Made by a program: the position numbers and the translations under genes. Under the pieces are notes generated by a model. It searched no databases. It saw only the letters and a program-made list of their open reading frames with translations, and had not been told where the DNA came from. From Macrolepiota albuminosa (Eukaryota > Basidiomycota > Agaricomycetes > Agaricales > Agaricaceae), in the NCBI GenBank assembly GCA_027475525.1, contig JAMWFC010000115.1, forward strand, positions 248,001 through 312,000: a stretch of 64,000 bases of DNA. Reading direction: 5' to 3'. Each line of letters starts with the position of its first letter. Within the stretch, counting starts at the first letter, position 1. Positions 12,156 through 22,441 of the stretch are shown here, piece by piece.

Positions 12156-12366
12156 GTGGCTCAAAAAACTGTCCCAATGTTTTATACTTTTTGAAAGATG
12201 ACATTGGCATAAAGGATGAGAAGTACATAAAATCCTAATTAAATTATGTAAAATACTATGGCATTGTAGCTACAAAACAAGTTTGGATTCATGTAATTGA
12301 GATCAAAACTGATGGAGTGATGGCCATTTTAAAATATTCACTCATTGGGACAGTTTTTTGAGCATC
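12156..12366 (+). repeat. 5' terminal inverted repeat of the Tc1 element
   Basis: It is an inverted copy of 13779-13991. The repeat is itself bordered on both sides by inverted copies of CTCAAAAAACTGTCCCAATG (outer at 12161, inner reverse copy ending near 12364), so each end could form a foldback of its own. Confidence 0.85.
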
Positions 12367-12833
12367 TCTAATTTTTCAGGTTTATCCCTATTTTACTCAG
12401 AAATAAAGAGTAAGTTGCATGTGGGAATATTAACAAAGTCATGTGACCATGTTTAGATATATCTGGGAGTAGTTCAAGCTGGTTGAATCACATCTTGACC
12501 TTCAACCACCATCATGAAACCTATTCCTCCTGCACAACACTCTACTGTTGCTTCTTTTCTTGCTCAAGGGTATTCTCTGTATCAGATTGGGGCTCAAACT
12601 GGTCTAGGGAAGTCTACTATTGGGAGGATTGGTAGAGAGCTGGAGATGGACAAGGAAAACCATCCTGGAGGCTGTCCTGCTAAGCTTACTCCACATGATA
12701 AACAGGCTATTGTTTAACAAATCTCAACTGGGAGACTTGATACAGCTGTCCAGGCCACCAATTTTATCAACAACATTATTTCCAACCCTGTCTCTTCCCA
12801 GACTATCTGGAATGTGTTGAAGGAGGAGGGGTA

Positions 12834-12987
12834 TCAGTCTGCTACCAAGAGAAAAGTTCCTATGCTCAAAGCTAGACATTGACAACTACAGCTTAAATAG
12901 GCTCAGGAGCTCAGTCTGCTACCAAGAGAAAAGTTCCTATGCTCAAAGCTAGACATTGACAACTATAGCTTAAATGGGCTCAGAAGC
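12834..12987. repeat. tandem duplication, period 77 bp (no. 1)
   Basis: Copies 12834-12910 and 12911-12987 differ at three positions, all transitions. It lies in the Tc1 transposase and shifts its frame. Confidence 0.9.
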
Positions 12988-13070
12988 ATCAGAACTGGAC
13001 TATAGAGGACTGAAAAAGGGTGTTGTGGACAGATGAGACAAAGATTAACAGGATTGGGTCAGATGGGAAG

Positions 13071-13224
13071 CAGTATGTGTGGAAGCTACAAGGAGAAGGC
13101 ATTTCAGACCAAACAACTACACCTACTGTGAAGCATGGAGGAGGAAGCAGTATGTGTGGAAGCTACAAGGAGAAGGCATTTCAGACCAAACAACTACACC
13201 TACTGTGAAGCATGGAGGAGGGAA
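13071..13224. repeat. tandem duplication, period 77 bp (no. 2)
   Basis: CAGTATGTGTGGAAGC starts at 13071 and again at 13148; the exact repeat is about 79 bp. It lies in the Tc1 transposase just after the first catalytic motif. Confidence 0.95.
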
Positions 13225-13450
13225 TAATCTCATGGTATGGGGCTGTATGAGTTGGAATGGGGTAGGAAAGCTTGTGGAGGTGGTGGGGATCATGAATGCA
13301 GAGCAGTACTGTGAAATTTTGGATGATGGAGCAAAGGAGAGCTTTGAGAAGTTGGAGATGGAGGAGGGTGCCTGCTACTTTCAACAGGACAATGACCCCA
13401 AACACAACTCCAAGAGGGCTGACAAGTGGTTTGAGGACAACAACTTTGAT

Positions 13451-13604
13451 GTCCTTTGGTGGCCAGCCCAATCCCCTGATCTCAACCCTATTGAACATCT
13501 CTGGGAGTACCTCAAGGAGCAACTTATGTCCTTTGGTGGCCAGCCCAATCCCCTGATCTCAACCCTATTGAACATCTCTGGGAGTACCTCAAGGAGCAAC
13601 TTAA
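13451..13604. repeat. tandem duplication, period 77 bp (no. 3)
   Basis: GTCCTTTGGTGGCC starts at 13451 and 13528. It duplicates the SPDLNPIEHLWEYL part of the Tc1 transposase. Confidence 0.95.
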
Positions 13605-13778
13605 GCAGTATGAAACACCTCCTTATGGTGTGCATGAATTATGGGAGAGGGTTGCAAAGGAGTGGGATGAAATACCACCAGAGGTATGCCAAAGACTAAT
13701 AGAAAGCATGCCTAGAAGGATTCAAGCAGTTATCAAGGCAAATGGAGGACATACAAAGTACTAGATACTAAAATTAAA

Positions 13779-13991
13779 GATGCTCAAAAAACTGTCCCAA
13801 TGAGTGAATATTTTAAAATGGCTATTGCTCCATCAGTTTTGATTTTGATTACATAAACCTAGATTTATTTTGTAGCTACAATGCCATAGTATTTTACATG
13901 ATTTAACTAGGATTTTAAGTACTTCTCATCCTTCATGCCAATGTCATCTTTCAAAAAGTATGAAACATTGGGACAGTTTTTTGAGCCACTG
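13779..13991 (-). repeat. 3' terminal inverted repeat of the Tc1 element
   Basis: Inverted copy of 12156-12366, ending ..GAGCCACTG followed by the TA target duplication at 13992. Confidence 0.85.
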
Positions 13992-14829
13992 TACCAAATG
14001 TGTCAAGCAGTTCCTTCACAACAGCCAGGGGATACTTGGCACTTCAAGTAGGTGAGCCTCATCATCAACAATGCAACAAGAAACCTCACAGCTTGCCACT
14101 CTGAATCATGTCAGCAATCACTAAGACAAAGCCATGCTGACATAGCACAAGGAAGACACCTGTTTCATCAAATATGCCCCACATGTGTGCAGTGAGCTCA
14201 TCAATTATGTTTTTCCATTGTTCAGCACAGGGGCTTGACTCAGCATCCACAGTGTCTTCTTCCTGTAATATTCATGAACATGGTGTACAGAATACAGAAA
14301 TCACCAACACACTGATTCTTTTCCAGTGGGCAGCATCTCCTCCAGTGTCCCCTTGGCCCATTGATTAACTTTCTCTCTACTGATGTAGTAGTTGCCATCA
14401 ACATCGCAGTCATCCTGAAGCTCCTTTGATTCACCAGATATGAGCTCTCCATTTTCATCTTCAGTTGCTGGTCCTCGATGAATGACACACTTGAGGGAAT
14501 CATTGCCATCCATTGTCACTAACATCTCATACATCAACTTCTTTTTACCCTCCAATTTGTAGGTGCATGCAGTACATGCATGGTGAAGCCTCCAGTTAGG
14601 TGTCTCACGTTGGAGGGCAATCCATATACACTTTTCAGTTTTGTCGTTAATAGCTAGGTAGACATTGAAGGCAATCAAAAATTGTTTACTGAGATAAGGT
14701 TTGAATGGAATGCCATGTAGATTGCACAGACTTTTCATAAAAGGCTGGATTGCGAAGTGAGAACAGTGCAGTTGAGAAGTACGATAAAGTTCTACAGCAC
14801 ACATAGCAAACACAACTTTAGAGTGATAA
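13992..14829 (-). pseudogene. KDZ transposase, central part
   Basis: The frame enters from the gypsy A junction at 14829. It contains FAIQPFMKSLCNLHGIPF, a Cys pair HACTAC followed by YKLEG (about 14575), MDGNDSLK (about 14513-14490), a Glu/Asp-rich insert, MWGIFDETG and HGFVLVIADM (about 14190-14110) and LAVVKELLDTFG at the Tc1 junction. MDGN-SLKR is the signature around the first catalytic Asp of KDZ transposases; here the Arg is Cys, one C-to-T change. The G-Y-D-I-G-C and H-x-H-x-R-x-C region that normally follows LLDTFG is absent: the next recognisable residues, beyond Tc1 at 12155, are YVKGLGL in another frame. This suggests an internal deletion at the Tc1 site. Confidence 0.75.
14825..14829. 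repeat. target-site duplication of gypsy A (left)
   Basis: GATAA here and at 25792-25796, directly outside the two LTRs. Confidence 0.9.
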
Positions 14830-15011
14830 TGTAATGGCCCAAACTTACCTATCTTGTTATTATGTGATGTAACGTCGCATTTATACTAGTGTTTATAGTT
14901 ATTTGGACTTTAGTTCTTTTTTCTTGTGTTACATAGCTGAAATCGAGATGCTAGTCTGATTCACTCATGTGACTAAGGACTTAGAATTTCCACTATTGTA
15001 ACTACGTTATA
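14830..15011 (+). repeat. left LTR of gypsy A
   Basis: 182 bp, TGTAATGG..GTTATA. It differs from the right LTR by a 10-bp gap (ATTATGATAC in the right copy) and a few transitions. Confidence 0.95.
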
Positions 15012-15028
15012 TTTTTTTGAATCTTCTG
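15012..15028 (+). other. primer-binding-site position of gypsy A
   Basis: TTTTTTTGAATCTTCTG follows the left LTR directly. The same 17 nt follow the left LTR of gypsy B (45187-45203), while downstream sequence diverges, so it is constrained and probably is the primer site. It does not begin TGG as expected for a tRNA 3' end. Confidence 0.5.
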
Positions 15029-15140
15029 GTTCTCAGCTATCAGCTATTGGCACTCTGTCAAACTTGTCAAACTTTATCAGCTTCTCTGCTTCTTACATAG
15101 CCACTCTAAAAAATTTTCTGTTGAGAACACTCGGTCCAAC

Positions 15141-18007
15141 ATGGTCGATTCTTGTGGAGATAAAGCACCTGACGTGTCCAGTCTGGACAGTGGACAGCAT
15201 GTGGAAACAACGATGAAGTCGTCAACATACTTACCTCTGTCCAAGTGCAACGAGGGGTGAGAGCCCTCAACCTCAGTCACTAGTGAAGGGTTTGGAATGC
15301 CAGAGGGCCTATCTGTGAAGCAGATAAAGAGGATTCTGACCCCAGCCCCTGGAGGCGGCATTCCGGTAGCCATGTCAACTGGGGCCAAGGCAGGTCCAGC
15401 TGGACCTGAGCGGAAGCAGACAGTATCCTTTTGGGCAGTAGGGCCCAAGGACCAGGTGTCGGGGGCACTGCAGTCTGAGGAGGTACACCTAGGCATCAGA
15501 ATGGCGGAAAGCTCGCCATTTTGTCTGGCCAAGGCAGAGCAAGTAGGGGGTGAAGGTAGGGAAACACCCCCACATACGAGGTCAGGAGCACACTATGGGG
15601 TGTCTGTAGTGCGAGTAAGGTCCGTGTTGCATCATGAGGTATGCACCATGGTCAAAAGTGAGCCTGATGGGGAGGGCAATGCAGCTACATTGCGAGTGAA
15701 GGCTGAACAGAAAGGGGACGGTGTAGGTCGCCGAGCATACATGGAGGATGCGTCCTCAGATGAGGAGGAGCAGGACAGGGTGTTGTCCATGCTCAGAGTG
15801 CAACTAAAGATTGTACTTGCAAAGTATCTGCAGGTAACAAAGGAAACAATGCAAGCACACCTGCAGCTGTATGTGATAAAGCACATCCAGATGATGAGGC
15901 GCTGCCAGCAGGCAGTGCCCCCTGAAGAGTCAGAAGGGTATGTTGAGCTGTTTGCTCAAATCTTCAAGCTTGAGTTGCAGCAGTACCTCAAGCACAAGAG
16001 GATGAGGAGTAGTACGGTGTCTACTGCTACACCAATGAGCTCAGTGGGATATGACTTCCTGTGGTTCAGTCGTACCCCAGCAATAGAGGAGGCGATGGAA
16101 CTGCTAGAGGCACCCAAGAAGGCTGACGAGTCTCAGGAAGACTTTGTTCAGCGGCGTGCTGCTGCGAGCAGGCAGAGATACTCAATGGGGATGGATAATG
16201 AGGGGGAGTCAACAGTCAAAACATTGACACAGGATGTAGTGGGAGGTGTGAGGAGTGAGATGGGGGTGGAATACCACCCAGTACAGGGTGAAGGAGTCTC
16301 AGACTCTGGGGAAGAAGCAGAGTCACTGCAGGTGCAGGTGGAGCAGCTGAGGCCAGTGAGGCCAGTGGAGCTGCAGCAGAACCAGCGGGTGGCGATGGCC
16401 AATACTATGGCTGAGCGAGTCAACTTCCAGAGAATGAGGAACCAGGACCTCCAAGTTCGGGGGGAGTCATGGGTAGATGATCAAGGCATTGTGTTTGAAG
16501 GCACTAATGGCATGATGCCTGTGGATAACATGCGTCAGCAGTATGTGCAAGGGCAACGGGCCATGGGTGGCCCAAGGCACAATAGCACCATGTGCAGAGA
16601 GGTCAGGGGCAAGAGTCGTGAGTCGACCAGCCAGCAGACAGCCAGTGGGCGACAGCAGGGGAGCAAGGCAGTGCAATCTGCTGTGCCTGAGGGCATGGGA
16701 GAACATGCCTGGGATGAATGAGGCGGCTAGGGCATAGGGAGAACATGCATGATCAGTTGATCCACCTGGTGGATGACGTACTAGGAGCGCGTTTCAATTT
16801 CCCTGACAGGGTTAAGCCCCGTAGAGCGGAGGCAAAGACTATATGGTCTTATACTGGGGGTTACCGGTTCTTGCAGCTTGAGGACTGAGCCATTGACATG
16901 TGCTATCATCTGGCGGCATGCCACTATGGGGGAGATGATATGGATCACAAGCAAGTGTTCATTTTGCAGGAGTTTTTGGAAGAAGAGGTGAAGGCGTGGT
17001 ATCACCACCATATTCTGCATATGAATCGAATGGTCCAGGAGTGGACATTTAAGGACATCCTCATTGAACTGTACAATTGGTTTGTAAGCCTGTCAACTAT
17101 GCAAGATGTGTGTGAGGCCTTTTGGAAGGCGCAGTATAGTGAGAAGACAGGTGTGCAAGGGTTTTATGATGTGCTTCAGGAGCACGCTCAGAATATAGCT
17201 GTCTACCCAAATGAGTATACCATATGTGAGGCATTCCTGGATGGATTGCCCTCACAGATGAGGAGGTCGCTGATCCACGACAATAATTTGTCTCCGAAGA
17301 TCAATACTGTGGATGAGTTTTTGGCATATGCTGTACGATACAAGCAGTCGCTGAAGATGGCGATGCACTTTGAGCAGCGGATGATGAGGCAGCAGATGCC
17401 TCAGCAGATGGTTGATAAAATTGGAACGTTTGTGATGCGGCAAGCTGACCTGGTGTTGGGTAGCATCCTGCAGATCAAGGTCCATGATGATAGAAAGGGG
17501 AATAGGGCTGCCCAACAGGGAGGTGGAGATGAGAAGCCATGAGAGGATTGGGCCAAGAACAAGGGAAATGTGCAGGGCCAGGGCCAGCTGCATAAAGACG
17601 AAGATGGAGGCCCAAGGGCGGGGCCGAAGATTGTGAGTAAGGTGAGAACGCCTGGGGTCCAGTAATGCTTCAACTGTGGAGCATGCAATCATTTTGCGAA
17701 TTCTCTGAAGTGTCTCCAGTATAGGCTGCGGAACCGTGTGCAGCTTCAAGCTGCCCATACAGTGGATGGCGGTGATGGGGAGATGAGTGAGGCTGGCAGC
17801 GGGCTGGGAGGGGACTCAGAGGCTGAATTGGCTGACAGTGAAGCGAGTGATGATGAACGTGTGGTGGAGGAGGATGATGAGTTGGTGACTGTGGATGTGT
17901 ATGCCAATGATTACTATAGTCACGATAGCGACTCGGAACACTTGGTGGTGCTCACAGACTACCCAGAGGATGAGTATGATCCTCTGGAAGGGGACCAGCG
18001 TGTTTGA
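15141..18007 (+). pseudogene. gag: Gag of gypsy A
   Basis: The frame from ATG 15141 runs to 16721 with one TGA (15258-15260), then continues in nearby frames to 18007. It aligns with gypsy B along its length: the LQLYVIKHIQ helix region, AMELLEAPKKADESQ, MRNQDL..DDQG.., then the capsid-like block CYHLAACHYGGDDMD..EFLAYAV (16898-17380). In the capsid block LED*AID (TGA) stands against LEDWAMD in B, a TGG to TGA change. A zinc knuckle CFNCGACNHFANSLKC at 17666-17713 has C-x2-C-x4-H-x6-C, slightly stretched compared with the canonical C-x2-C-x4-H-x4-C of gypsy B. An acidic tail follows. The protein should form the particle and bind RNA. Confidence 0.8.
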
Positions 18008-18029
18008 ATGTGGTGAGTAACGCTGCATA

Positions 18030-21000
18030 AGGCCTCGACAAAGCTGAGTCGTCCAAGGTATAGGCGAGATGAGAAGGCATGTCTGGTGACATATGTGAAT
18101 GTGAATGGTAGTCCTGCATGGACGTTGTGGGACTTGGGAAGTACCACGTTGGGAATCACACCCCAGTTTGCGCATGTGCATCAGATTCGTGTTAACAAAT
18201 TGGAGGAGTCCATAACTCTCCAGTTGGGGACAGTGGGCAGTAGGTCGGTAGTCCAGTTCAGGATGAAGGCCAGGGTGGCCATGAGAGGGGTGTCCACAAC
18301 AGAGTACCTCGATGTAGCGAACTTTGATCGCTATGACATGATTATTGGTACACCATTCATGTGCAAGAATGGAGTCCTACTGGACTTGAGCAAGGATGAG
18401 GTAGTCATTAATGGTGAATGACTGAAGGCAGAGCGAGTGGTCTTGCAAGACATGGATGGACGCCTGCGTCGACAGAGGGCGACTGAGAAGCGCCGTGATG
18501 AGAACTGACTCCATGGTTGCCAATGCAAGGCAGCAGTGGAGGAGGTGAAAGAGGAAGTTGAGCCTGTGGTCAGTCTACCGGCGGATTTGCCATGCCTGAT
18601 AATGACTGAGGAGGAGTTTCAGGCAGGTCAAATGGCGTGGCCTGAGACAGTGAGAAACAGGGATGCCGGAGTGGAGATGAGGCACGCAGTGCGAGCATCA
18701 AGAGAGTGTCAACCAACAACGTCGAAGGTCAAAGTAGAGGACCTTGTAATGGAGGAAGAGGAGCAGCAATGGGCCACAGAGGCAGCGTCAGTAGCAGGTG
18801 CCAGGTGCGCCCTGTGGGACCAGCCCTGTGTTGTGCCCAAGGTGCAATGGGGCTATGACCTGTGGATGCCATAAGAGTGGAATGAGCTGGTGGCATTGAT
18901 GTGTGTCCACAATGTATGCAGGGGGTCTAGTAGAGGCAAGGTGTATTGCCTAGCTACTCCAGATGAAGTGTCGGTGCCTTTGGAGATTAGGTTTGAGGGG
19001 GCGGCGCAGTCAGTGCTGGGGCCACTACTGCGACTGAATGTTGGAGATGGCAGCGCTGAGCGCCTGCAGGCACTTGATGACAGGTTTTGCAGGCACCCAT
19101 GGGGAGTGGTGGACAGACACTGGCTGGCTAACAAAGGCAAAAGGCCAGGGATGGATGTGGAGCTGCTGTGCCAGTGGTGGCAGAGGGAATATGCCAATAT
19201 TGTCAATGGGATGAAGGAGGAGTTGCCTCCCTGGAGGGATGTCAATCATGAGATAAACCTCATTGACGATGACAAGCGGTATAAATATCATCTGCCTCGC
19301 TGTCCACGAGCATTGCAGGACCAGCTGTGGAACAAGACCAACTGTTACTTGAATGCATGTTAGTGGGAGGCAAGGCCGGCGGTGCAGGCAGTGCCACTGT
19401 TGTGCATTCCCAAGAAGGATGGGACATTGCACATGGCGCTGGATGCATGGCAGCACAATGATAACACTGTTAAGGACATGATGCCCCTGCCGGACCAGGA
19501 GGTCAATGGGAGGATGTGGCTCAGGTGAAGGTGCGGTCAAAAATTGACCTGACTGATATGTATGAGCAGGTGCGCATACATACTTCTGACATACACAAGA
19601 CACTGTTTGCATCACCCATGGGGACGTTTGTGAGTAATATTATGCAGATCAGCGACTGTAATGCGCCGGCGACGTTTCAGAGGTTGATGACCTCAGTATT
19701 TTGTGATGTCATTGGGAAGTTCATGCATGTGTACTTGGATGACATATTTATATTCTTGGACTCCATTGAGGAGCATGAGGACCATCTCAGGGTCGTGTTT
19801 TAACGACTCAGGAAGAACAGGTTGTATTTTAAATGGAAGAAGTGTGAGTTGTACGCAGAGACGATTGACTGCTTGGGTCATGTAATAGATGACCAGGGGA
19901 TCCACCCCGATGCAGATAAGATTGATAGGATTTAGAAGTGGCGTGTACCACGGAATTACAATGATATCCAGCGCTTTGTGGGGTTGGTAAATTATATTGG
20001 CACCTTCTTGCCAGACATATCGGCCTATACAGGCCGCTGATGGCCATGATGCTGAATGGGGCCCCGTTCCACTGGCAACTACTGCACCAGCGGTGCTTTG
20101 AGATGATCAAGCAGATTTGTGCTAAGATGCCGATGCTGCATCCTATTGATCCTAGGCAGGATGAGCCTATATAGCTCATTTGTGATGCATCCAAGACTGG
20201 AGTCAGGGTGATGTATGGGCAGGGGGTGTCATGGCAGACTTGCCACCCTGCCAGGTTTATGCCGAAAAAGTTTACAGCAGCGCAGCAGAATTATGCCATG
20301 CATAAGCTGGAGACACTGGCCATACTGGAGGCCCTGCTGAAATGGGTGGACAAATTGATGGGGTATAAGATACACGTCATCACTGACCATAAGGCTCTTG
20401 AGTTCTTCAAGACACAGGTGCACCTGTTGCTGCAGCAATGCCGCTGGGTGGATTATATGTCGAGGTATCAGTTCAACATTATGTATGTGAAAGGCGAGCT
20501 GAATAAGATTGCTGACTGTTTGTCCCAATACTTTGAGAGTGACACAAAGGAGGACATATATGATGAGTATGAATATGTCCAGGTGGACAGGCGCATGGAT
20601 CCAGATGGGGAGGATTTGCCCATTCAGAGATACGAGGAGATCAAGGAGCATGTGATTGAGATCCGGGCCATGTGGGTTCAGGAGGCCAGGTGCAGTCGGC
20701 GCCTACGGGACCAGCAGGAGCAGCATGAACTGGAGGCACATGATATGGCATGGGCTCAGGAGATGCCCAATGGATGGATGGGGGATGGGCCATGTGCAGC
20801 GGGGCTGGAAGCCTAGTGCTGGGGGAGGCCCTAAAGTTGAGTGGCGGTGAAGCAGGGCTGGTTGGCCCAGAGGATCGTGAGTTTGCAGACATGGTGAGAT
20901 GCAAATATGCGTGTAATGTGCTGTTTGCAGAGATCATGGCGAGCCCGGGGGATCACACCTGCTTTACCATAGAGGACAGGTTGGTATACACCAGCAACGT

Positions 21001-22281
21001 GGTGGGGGATAGAGTGCTCAGGGTGCTGAGAAGACTTTGCTGGAGCAAGCACACTCCTATGTGCGGTGGTGGTATTAGTGGCCTCGGATGGTTGCAGATG
21101 TGACTAAGTTCTGTAGGACATGCGAGTTGTGCCAACAGTCAAAGACGTCCAACGCAAGGCTGGCAGGCTGGCTGCACTCTCTGCCTATTCCTGTTAGGCC
21201 TTGGGACTCGATTGGGATGGACTTTGTTGGTCCTTTCCTGAGGTCCCAGGGTTATGACTATCTCTGGGTGGTCATTTGTCGGATGACCAGTATGGTGCAT
21301 TTGATACCGGTCAACACTACCATGACAGCAGCTGAGTTGTCGTGGATATATCTCAAGGAGATAGTGCAGTTGCATAGGCTGCCGAGCTCCATTGTCAGTG
21401 ATAGGGATGCAAAATTCACTTCCGCTTGGTGGAGGGAATTGCACAAATTGTTGGGAGCAAGGCTGCTCATGTCGACGTTGTTCCATCCACAAACTGATGG
21501 GCAGATGGAGCGCACTAATTGCAACATGGCACAGATTTTTAGGACGGTGGTCCGGCCAGACCAGGGGGACTGGGTTGATAAGGTGCCTATGACCGAGTTT
21601 GCAATCAACGCAAGTGTGTCTGAGACGACACGTTATGCACTGTTTGAGCTGAATGGTGGGTATATGCCTACCATGCTGCAAGAGTTTTGCAGTGACGGGG
21701 TTGCACACCAGGGGGTGTGCAAGTTTGCGCAGCAGGCATTGGCTAATCTGGTGGACACACATGACATGATTATTGAAGCTCGCGTATTTCAGACATGTAA
21801 TGCAAACATGCGGAGGGGTAAGGAACCTGCAATTGCACAGGGTGATTTGGTGTTCTTGTCTACGAAGAAGCTCAACTTGCCTAAGGGCAGGGCAGCAAAG
21901 CTTTGCCCGAGGTGGGTAGGGCCCTATCGGGTCCATAGTGCCAAGCTGAGCACATCGAACTATGTGCTGGAGTTGCCAGCTGCGTTGCAGAAGAGGCAGA
22001 TCATGCCTAAGTTTCATGTGTCGTTGCTATGACCTTACAGCCTGAGCAATGATGCACTCTTTCCTAACAGGGCCACCCTGGAACCCTATGACTTCGGGGC
22101 TGCTGAGGATCAGGAATGGTTTGTTGATGAGATTATTGGCCATCGGTGGATGGTGCAGGGTGGCCTCAAATCCGAGGTGCATTGGAGTCTGGAGGACATG
22201 ATGTGGGAGCCATTGCGCAGTTGCACAGAATTGGAGGCTCTGAGCCGTTACCTGGAGCTGCAGGGCGTTGGCCATGGTTGA
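18030..22281 (+). pseudogene. pol: Pol of gypsy A (protease, RT, RNase H, integrase, chromodomain)
   Basis: Domains in order. A retropepsin-like protease has LWDLGSTT near 18130 (catalytic Asp kept, usual Ser replaced by Leu) and NFDRYDMIIGTPFM. The reverse transcriptase (18890-20030) has LCIPKKDG, IDLTDMYEQV and YLDD at 19732-19743. RNase H (20208-20530) has LETLAILEAL and ITDHKALEFF. Integrase has a Cys pair CRTCELC, MDFVGPF (21217), SDRDAKF (about 21400) and TDGQMERTN (about 21500), the D,D-35-E set. A chromodomain lies at about 22110-22260 (EWFVDEIIGHRW..WEP). The integrase frame stops with TGA at 22030 where FHVSLLRPY is standard, so CGA became TGA. Other stops include TAG at 19363 and TAA at 19801. 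The chromodomain marks it as a chromovirus. Confidence 0.9.
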
Positions 22282-22441
22282 GCCAGGCTGCTGGTCCTGG
22301 CAGCAGTGAGGGTGATGTGGTGGAGCGTGACCATGCTTGGACAGGGTTATGTCAGCATGGCTGAGTTTGTCAGCAGCATAACGAGGAGAGATTTTTTTTT
22401 CTCTCCTGACTTCAGTCTGCTCCCCTGCAATTTATCGTAAG

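Larger units (their letters stand above)
12514..13764 (+). pseudogene. Tc1/mariner transposase
   Basis: N-terminal helix-turn-helix (residues about 5-45, with SLYQIGAQTGLGKST), a second DNA-binding region with TIWNVLKEEGY, then the DDE catalytic core: WTDETKINR (about 13024), QQDNDPKHNSK (about 13381) and WPAQSPDLNPIEHLWEYLK (about 13462), with 34 residues between the second Asp and the Glu, as in Tc1. It ends with a Tyr codon and TAG at 13762-13764. In-frame stops at 12715 (TAA where Gln fits), about 12883 and 12960 (TGA where Arg fits) and near 13010 (TGA where Trp fits) are all single transitions from sense codons. The remaining frame breaks coincide with three 77-bp duplications and may be assembly errors, so the real gene may be less damaged than it looks. 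Confidence 0.85.
12156..13991 (+). mobile_element. Tc1/mariner transposon inserted in the KDZ gene
   Basis: A 1836-bp element flanked by TA (12154-12155 and 13992-13993). Its terminal inverted repeats of about 211-213 bp start CAGTGGCTCAAAAAACTG. It encodes a DD34E-type transposase at 12514-13764. Three 77-bp tandem duplications inside it (12834-12987, 13071-13224, 13451-13604) probably come from the assembly; without them the real element would be about 1605 bp, a normal Tc1 size. Confidence 0.9.

Noticed and set aside
20229..22017. Long minus-strand frames inside gypsy A pol
   Set aside because: They overlap a clear integrase and RNase H on the plus strand and have no motif; they are shadow frames.
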